NCBI GenBank assembly: GCA_029266815.1
Contig: JAQSWC010000070.1
Span: forward strand, 1-9,231
DNA from: Paucimonas sp.
GTDB taxonomy: Bacteria > Pseudomonadota > Gammaproteobacteria > Burkholderiales > Burkholderiaceae_D
Direction: 5' to 3'
DNA: 9,231 bases
A program made the translations under genes and the position numbers. Positions 6,875-9,231 of the stretch are shown here, in pieces. How positions within the stretch are numbered: the stretch's first letter is position 1; each line of letters starts with the position of its first letter. The notes below the pieces were generated by a model. That model searched no databases. It was not told where the DNA came from and saw only the letters and a list, made by a program, of their open reading frames with translations.

Positions 6875-7512
6875 ATCGTTTCACCTTCACTTCTGAATTG
6901 CTGGAGTTGCGCGCGCAGTTTCTGCATGGCGTAGCGCAGGCGGCTTTTTACCGTCTCTATCGGCACGGAGGTGACGCAGGCGATCTCTTCCAGCTCCATA
7001 CCGTTGAACTGGTGAAGCACCAGGGCTTCCTTCTGCTCGGCAGGAAGGGTGCGTAGTGCGGCATAGAGATGCGCGATCTGCCGTTTTTTGACCAAGGCCT
7101 GTTCGGGCGAGAGGCTGTCGCAGACACTGTCGGCGAGTCGATCGAAGGCGGAGCCGTAGTCGTCGTCCTGGCCCAGTTCGCTTGCCAGTACTGCATGGCG
7201 CTGACGCATCAGGTCAGTGAGGCGGTTGCGAGCAATCTGGAAAAGATAGGTGCGGAAGGGTGCATCGGGGCGGTAGCGTTCTCGCGCAGTATGGAGCCGC
7301 GCCCAACTGTCCTGTACCACTTCCTCTACCCAATCCAGCCGCGGCGAGCGCCAGGCGATGAAGCGGTACAGACCGTGCTTGTGGCGCCTGTAGAGCTCCT
7401 CGAAAGCCGGCAGGTCGCCGTCGCAATAACGCAGCATCAGCATTTCATCGGACAGGTCGGCGAGCATGTCCGGAAGTGTAGCCGAGACGCATTGCAGCAA
7501 CAATGTAGGCAT
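6871..7512 (-). CDS. ECF-family RNA polymerase sigma factor
   Basis: An extracytoplasmic-function sigma factor that directs RNA polymerase to a small regulon, normally held by a membrane anti-sigma factor. With the start chosen it has 213 residues. Region 2 (about 24-105) has LRYCDGDLPAFEELYRRH, then WVEEVVQDSW and FRTYLFQIARNRLTDLMR. Region 4 (about 150-203) has LRTLPAEQKEALVLHQF and the recognition-helix segment SVPIETVKSRLRYAMQKLR. No region 3 is present, as is usual for ECF factors. I chose the ATG at 7512 because GGGGA precedes it by 7 bases. The frame stays open up to a TTG at 7593, but that part has no family resemblance, and another ATG at 7467 lacks a ribosome binding site. It is followed, with 4 bp overlap, by the probable anti-sigma gene. 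Confidence 0.92.
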   Translation of the reverse strand: MPTLLLQCVSATLPDMLADLSDEMLMLRYCDGDLPAFEELYRRHKHGLYRFIAWRSPRLDWVEEVVQDSWARLHTARERYRPDAPFRTYLFQIARNRLTDLMRQRHAVLASELGQDDDYGSAFDRLADSVCDSLSPEQALVKKRQIAHLYAALRTLPAEQKEALVLHQFNGMELEEIACVTSVPIETVKSRLRYAMQKLRAQLQQFRSEGETI

Positions 7513-7566
7513 ATCCGCTTCCCCGATTTGAGTTATTTGCCGTCCTGCCGCATGAATTGCATGCAT

Positions 7567-7591
7567 GACGAGGTCCGGGAAGGACGCTTCC
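7567..7591 (-). promoter_or_regulatory. Possible ECF-type (self) promoter of the sigma operon
   Basis: Read on the minus strand, GGAAGC (7591-7586) is followed after 15 bases by CGTC (7570-7567). This resembles the GGAAC / CGTC layout of many ECF-sigma promoters. A transcript would start about 50 bases before the ATG at 7512. Such short motifs arise by chance, so this is a candidate for autoregulation only. Confidence 0.3.
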
Positions 7592-7612
7592 AACGATGAA
7601 CGGACGACTTCA

Positions 7613-7658
7613 CGAAGCGGGGTTAAAAATTGCGAAAAATATTTTTAGCCCCGTTTTG
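7613..7658 (+). other. 18-bp stem-loop upstream of tonB-like gene
   Basis: The left arm (7613-7630) pairs with the right arm (7641-7658) over 18 positions around a ten-base loop. The core is CGGGG plus an A-rich half against a T-rich half plus CCCCG. Three pairs are G-U in plus-strand RNA but would be A-C mismatches in minus-strand RNA, so the structure favours a plus-strand transcript. GTTTTG directly follows the 13-bp core, which is terminator-like, yet no plus-strand gene lies upstream. The part 7635-7646 (AAAAATATTTTT) is a perfect DNA palindrome and could instead be a protein-binding site. Confidence 0.6.
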
Positions 7659-7748
7659 CCGCCGGTGCCGTTTCATGTTTCAAGCGGGCCGGCTCCACGC
7701 AGCGAACCTCCCGCTGAAACCGATCATGTCAGGCACAAGGAGGAAACC

Positions 7749-8384
7749 ATGGACTTTTCTATTCAGACCCAGCACCCGGGCAGGAAATTCGGCGGGGTAG
7801 CATTCGTGATGTTGTTCCATGCTGCCTTGGTGTGGGCACTGGTCAACGGACTGGGCAAGGCACTGATTGAAATCATCCCAAGGGATGCGCAGGTCACGCT
7901 GTTGCCGCCGGCCGTGCAGAAACAGCCCGAGATGCCTCCCCCGGAGCCGGATTTCAAACCGGACAGGAAGGCGTTCATCGATGCTCCGCAGGTGCCTATC
8001 GACATTCAAGTGGAAAACGCGATCCGAGATTTTACGGTTCAGCCACCCGATATCGGCGCCACGGACATCGAGGTTGCGCTGGTTCAGCCAATGGTATCCG
8101 AACCCTTGCGCGTACCGCCGGTCGTGGATGCGCGCGCCTGCGAGAAGCCGGCCTATCCCGCGAGCGACCTGCGGGAGGGTATAGAAGGCATTACCGAGCT
8201 CCAGTTCCTGATCGGTTCCAACGGCAGGGTCATGGAGGCCAAGGTGGTCAATTCCAGCGGTTCCCGTACGCTCGACCGCGCAGCGCTGGCAGGATTGTCG
8301 CGCTGCAGCTTCAAGGCGGGCACCGTGGACGGCAGGCCCGAGCCTTCCTGGACAAAGATCAAATACGCCTGGAAAATCGACTAA
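7749..8384 (+). CDS. Short TonB-like energy transducer protein
   Basis: Inner-membrane protein of the TonB family, which couples the proton gradient through ExbB/ExbD to outer-membrane uptake receptors. It has 211 residues. A membrane helix (about 14-34) includes His24, as in the TonB transmembrane histidine motif. A proline-rich periplasmic spacer (about 53-75) follows, then a poorly conserved stretch. The TonB C-terminal domain (about 132-209) contains KPAYPASDLREGIEG, LQFLIGSNGRVMEAKVVNSSGS and a final WKID. Cys131 and Cys186 could form a disulfide in the periplasm. The start at 7749 is set by AAGGAGG five bases upstream; the longer in-frame ATG at 7596 is not supported. No exbB/exbD or receptor gene is in the window. 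It diverges from an ECF sigma/anti-sigma pair, which suggests a shared signalling or uptake function. Confidence 0.86.
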   Translation: MDFSIQTQHPGRKFGGVAFVMLFHAALVWALVNGLGKALIEIIPRDAQVTLLPPAVQKQPEMPPPEPDFKPDRKAFIDAPQVPIDIQVENAIRDFTVQPPDIGATDIEVALVQPMVSEPLRVPPVVDARACEKPAYPASDLREGIEGITELQFLIGSNGRVMEAKVVNSSGSRTLDRAALAGLSRCSFKAGTVDGRPEPSWTKIKYAWKID

Positions 8385-8392
8385 GCTTGCTC

Positions 8393-8426
8393 GGACGGGT
8401 ATGCCCGGCGGGCATGCCCGGAGTCC
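8393..8426 (+). other. Strong hairpin between tonB-like and sir2-like genes
   Basis: GGGTATGCCCG (8397-8407) and CGGGCATGCCC (8409-8419) are inverted repeats with one G-U pair and a one-base centre, so the tip must open to form a loop. GGAC (8393-8396) and GTCC (8423-8426) extend the stem past a three-base bulge. No T-run follows, so it is not a standard terminator; it may shape expression or stability of a tonB-sir2 transcript. Its core resembles the stem at 4879-4900. Confidence 0.5.
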
Positions 8427-8456
8427 TCTGAAATAAAAATTGCGCCGGGAGAAGCG

Positions 8457-9231
8457 ATGAAGCGCGACGATGAATTGGAAGAGCAAATCCAGGCAGCCGC
8501 AGCACTGATCGCTGAAGCAGACAGCCTCCTGATTACTGCCGGTGCCGGTATGGGCATCGATTCCGGGTTGCCGGATTTTCGCGGCGACAACGGTTTTTGG
8601 AAAGCCTATCCGGCTTTGGGCGATCGCAGGATGCGCTTTTACGATATCGCCAACCCGCTCGCGTTCGAGCAGGCGCCCTCGCTGGCCTGGGGGTTCTACG
8701 GGCATCGGCTTTCGCTGTACCGCCAAACCCGGCCGCATGTGGGGTTCGGCCAGCTGCTTGACCTGGCGGCGCGAATGCCGAACTCGGCCTTCGTATTCAC
8801 CAGCAATGTGGACGGCCAGTTCCAGAGAGCGGGCTTTCATCAGGACCGTGTGGTGGAATGTCACGGTTCCATTCACTGGCTTCAGTGTTCATGCAGTTGC
8901 GGCCAGGCACCTTGGCCGGCAGACGGATTTGTGCCCGATGTCGATATGCAGACCTGCAGCCTTCGTTCCGATTATCCGTCCTGTCCTTCGTGCGGCCGCC
9001 TGGCCCGGCCGAATATCCTGATGTTCGGCGACTGGGAGTGGGACTCGATACGTGTAGACCGGCAGAAGTCGCGGCTCGATGCCTGGCTGGCCCGCATTGA
9101 GCGGCCGGTGGTGCTAGAGATAGGCGCAGGCATTGCCATTCCCACCGTGCGCGAATGCGGCGAAAGTCTGGACTGTCCCTTGATACGTCTGAATCCCGTT
9201 GACGCGGAAGTAGGGCTGCGGCGCGACATCA
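8457..9231 (+). CDS. Sir2-family NAD-dependent protein deacylase, 3' end outside window
   Basis: A sirtuin-like enzyme that removes acyl groups from lysines using NAD. The first 258 residues are visible. The NAD-binding motif GAGMGIDSGLPDFRG (29-43) has Gly33 where the usual GAGxS motif has Ser. TSNVD (115-119) takes the place of the usual TQNID. The catalytic histidine is His136 in ECHGS. A zinc site is indicated by Cys144/Cys146/Cys148 in LQCSCSCG and by Cys176 and Cys179 in CPSCG. The later NAD-binding part begins at EIGAGIAIPT (221-230) in place of the usual GTSL-type segment. The ATG at 8457 has GGGAG five bases upstream. The gene lies 72 bp after the tonB-like stop on the same strand, with a hairpin between. 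The substrate is unknown. Confidence 0.9.
   Translation, partial: MKRDDELEEQIQAAAALIAEADSLLITAGAGMGIDSGLPDFRGDNGFWKAYPALGDRRMRFYDIANPLAFEQAPSLAWGFYGHRLSLYRQTRPHVGFGQLLDLAARMPNSAFVFTSNVDGQFQRAGFHQDRVVECHGSIHWLQCSCSCGQAPWPADGFVPDVDMQTCSLRSDYPSCPSCGRLARPNILMFGDWEWDSIRVDRQKSRLDAWLARIERPVVLEIGAGIAIPTVRECGESLDCPLIRLNPVDAEVGLRRDI

Larger units (their letters stand above)
7513..7748. promoter_or_regulatory. Divergent sigma / tonB-like intergenic region
   Basis: This 236-bp stretch between divergent genes holds three things. A possible ECF-type promoter faces the sigma gene (7567-7591). A long hairpin lies at 7613-7658. The strong ribosome binding site AAGGAGG (7737-7743) fixes the tonB-like start at 7749. 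The frame upstream of 7749 is open back to an ATG at 7596 but shows no protein-like features and lacks a ribosome binding site. No clear sigma70 promoter for the tonB-like gene was found. Confidence 0.55.

Noticed and set aside
7513..7593. N-terminal extension of the sigma factor from a TTG codon
   Set aside because: No ribosome binding site, no sigma-like residues, and it overlaps the possible ECF promoter.
7630..7649. Fur box near the A/T palindrome upstream of the tonB-like gene
   Set aside because: The site is A/T palindromic but matches the Fur consensus poorly.
7596..7748. In-frame N-terminal extension of the tonB-like gene
   Set aside because: AAGGAGG before 7749 marks the start, the membrane helix follows at once, and the extension overlaps the hairpin and has no ribosome binding site.
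7680..8876. Open frame of 398 codons on the minus strand, antisense to the tonB-like and sir2-like genes
   Set aside because: It is a GC-rich shadow frame: its product has no recognisable domain, and the plus-strand genes beneath it have clear domains and ribosome binding sites.

Overview
The window reads as chromosomal DNA of a GC-rich Gram-negative bacterium, most likely a betaproteobacterium. The evidence is the LapD/LapG pair, a TolC-family outer membrane protein, a TonB-type protein, an ECF sigma factor and a NYN-LOTUS protein with a long Ala/Glu/Arg tail. This placement is by gene style only; there is no rRNA or tRNA gene. I see no insertion sequence, CRISPR array, integrase or phage gene.

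Region 1 (1-4080) is a biofilm-adhesin control and export block. lapD (minus strand, cut by the left edge) and lapG (minus strand) form a two-gene operon. A TolC-family outer membrane channel gene (lapE-like, plus strand) diverges from lapG. In the known Lap pathway, LapG is a periplasmic Ca-dependent cysteine protease that clips a giant surface adhesin. LapD holds LapG inactive when cyclic-di-GMP is high, and LapE belongs to the type I secretion system that exports and anchors the adhesin. LapD here has degenerate GGDEF (NGADF) and EAL (ECP) motifs, as expected for a receptor rather than an enzyme. The channel carries an unusual C-terminal NTF2/SnoaL-like domain. The adhesin and the LapB/LapC exporter genes are not in the window.

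Region 2 (4081-6100, plus strand) holds a bacterioferritin-like diiron protein and a NYN-LOTUS putative ribonuclease/RNA-binding protein. The ferritin-like gene has its ribosome binding site buried in a predicted 11-bp leader hairpin. Between the two genes sit a consensus -10 box and, just after it, a terminator-like hairpin.

Region 3 (6194-7512, minus strand) is an ECF sigma factor overlapping by 4 bp with a single-pass membrane protein that is probably its anti-sigma factor, though it lacks a recognisable zinc-binding anti-sigma motif. Region 4 (7749-9231, plus strand) is a short TonB-like protein divergent from the sigma gene, then a Sir2-family NAD-dependent deacylase cut by the right edge. 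The sigma/tonB gap holds an 18-bp hairpin that pairs fully only as plus-strand RNA, and a possible ECF-type promoter facing the sigma gene.

No whole new system is evident. The points most worth following are the TolC-NTF2 fusion beside lapGD, the sequestered ribosome binding site of the ferritin-like gene, the sigma/atypical anti-sigma/TonB cluster, and the NYN-LOTUS gene with its structured leader.
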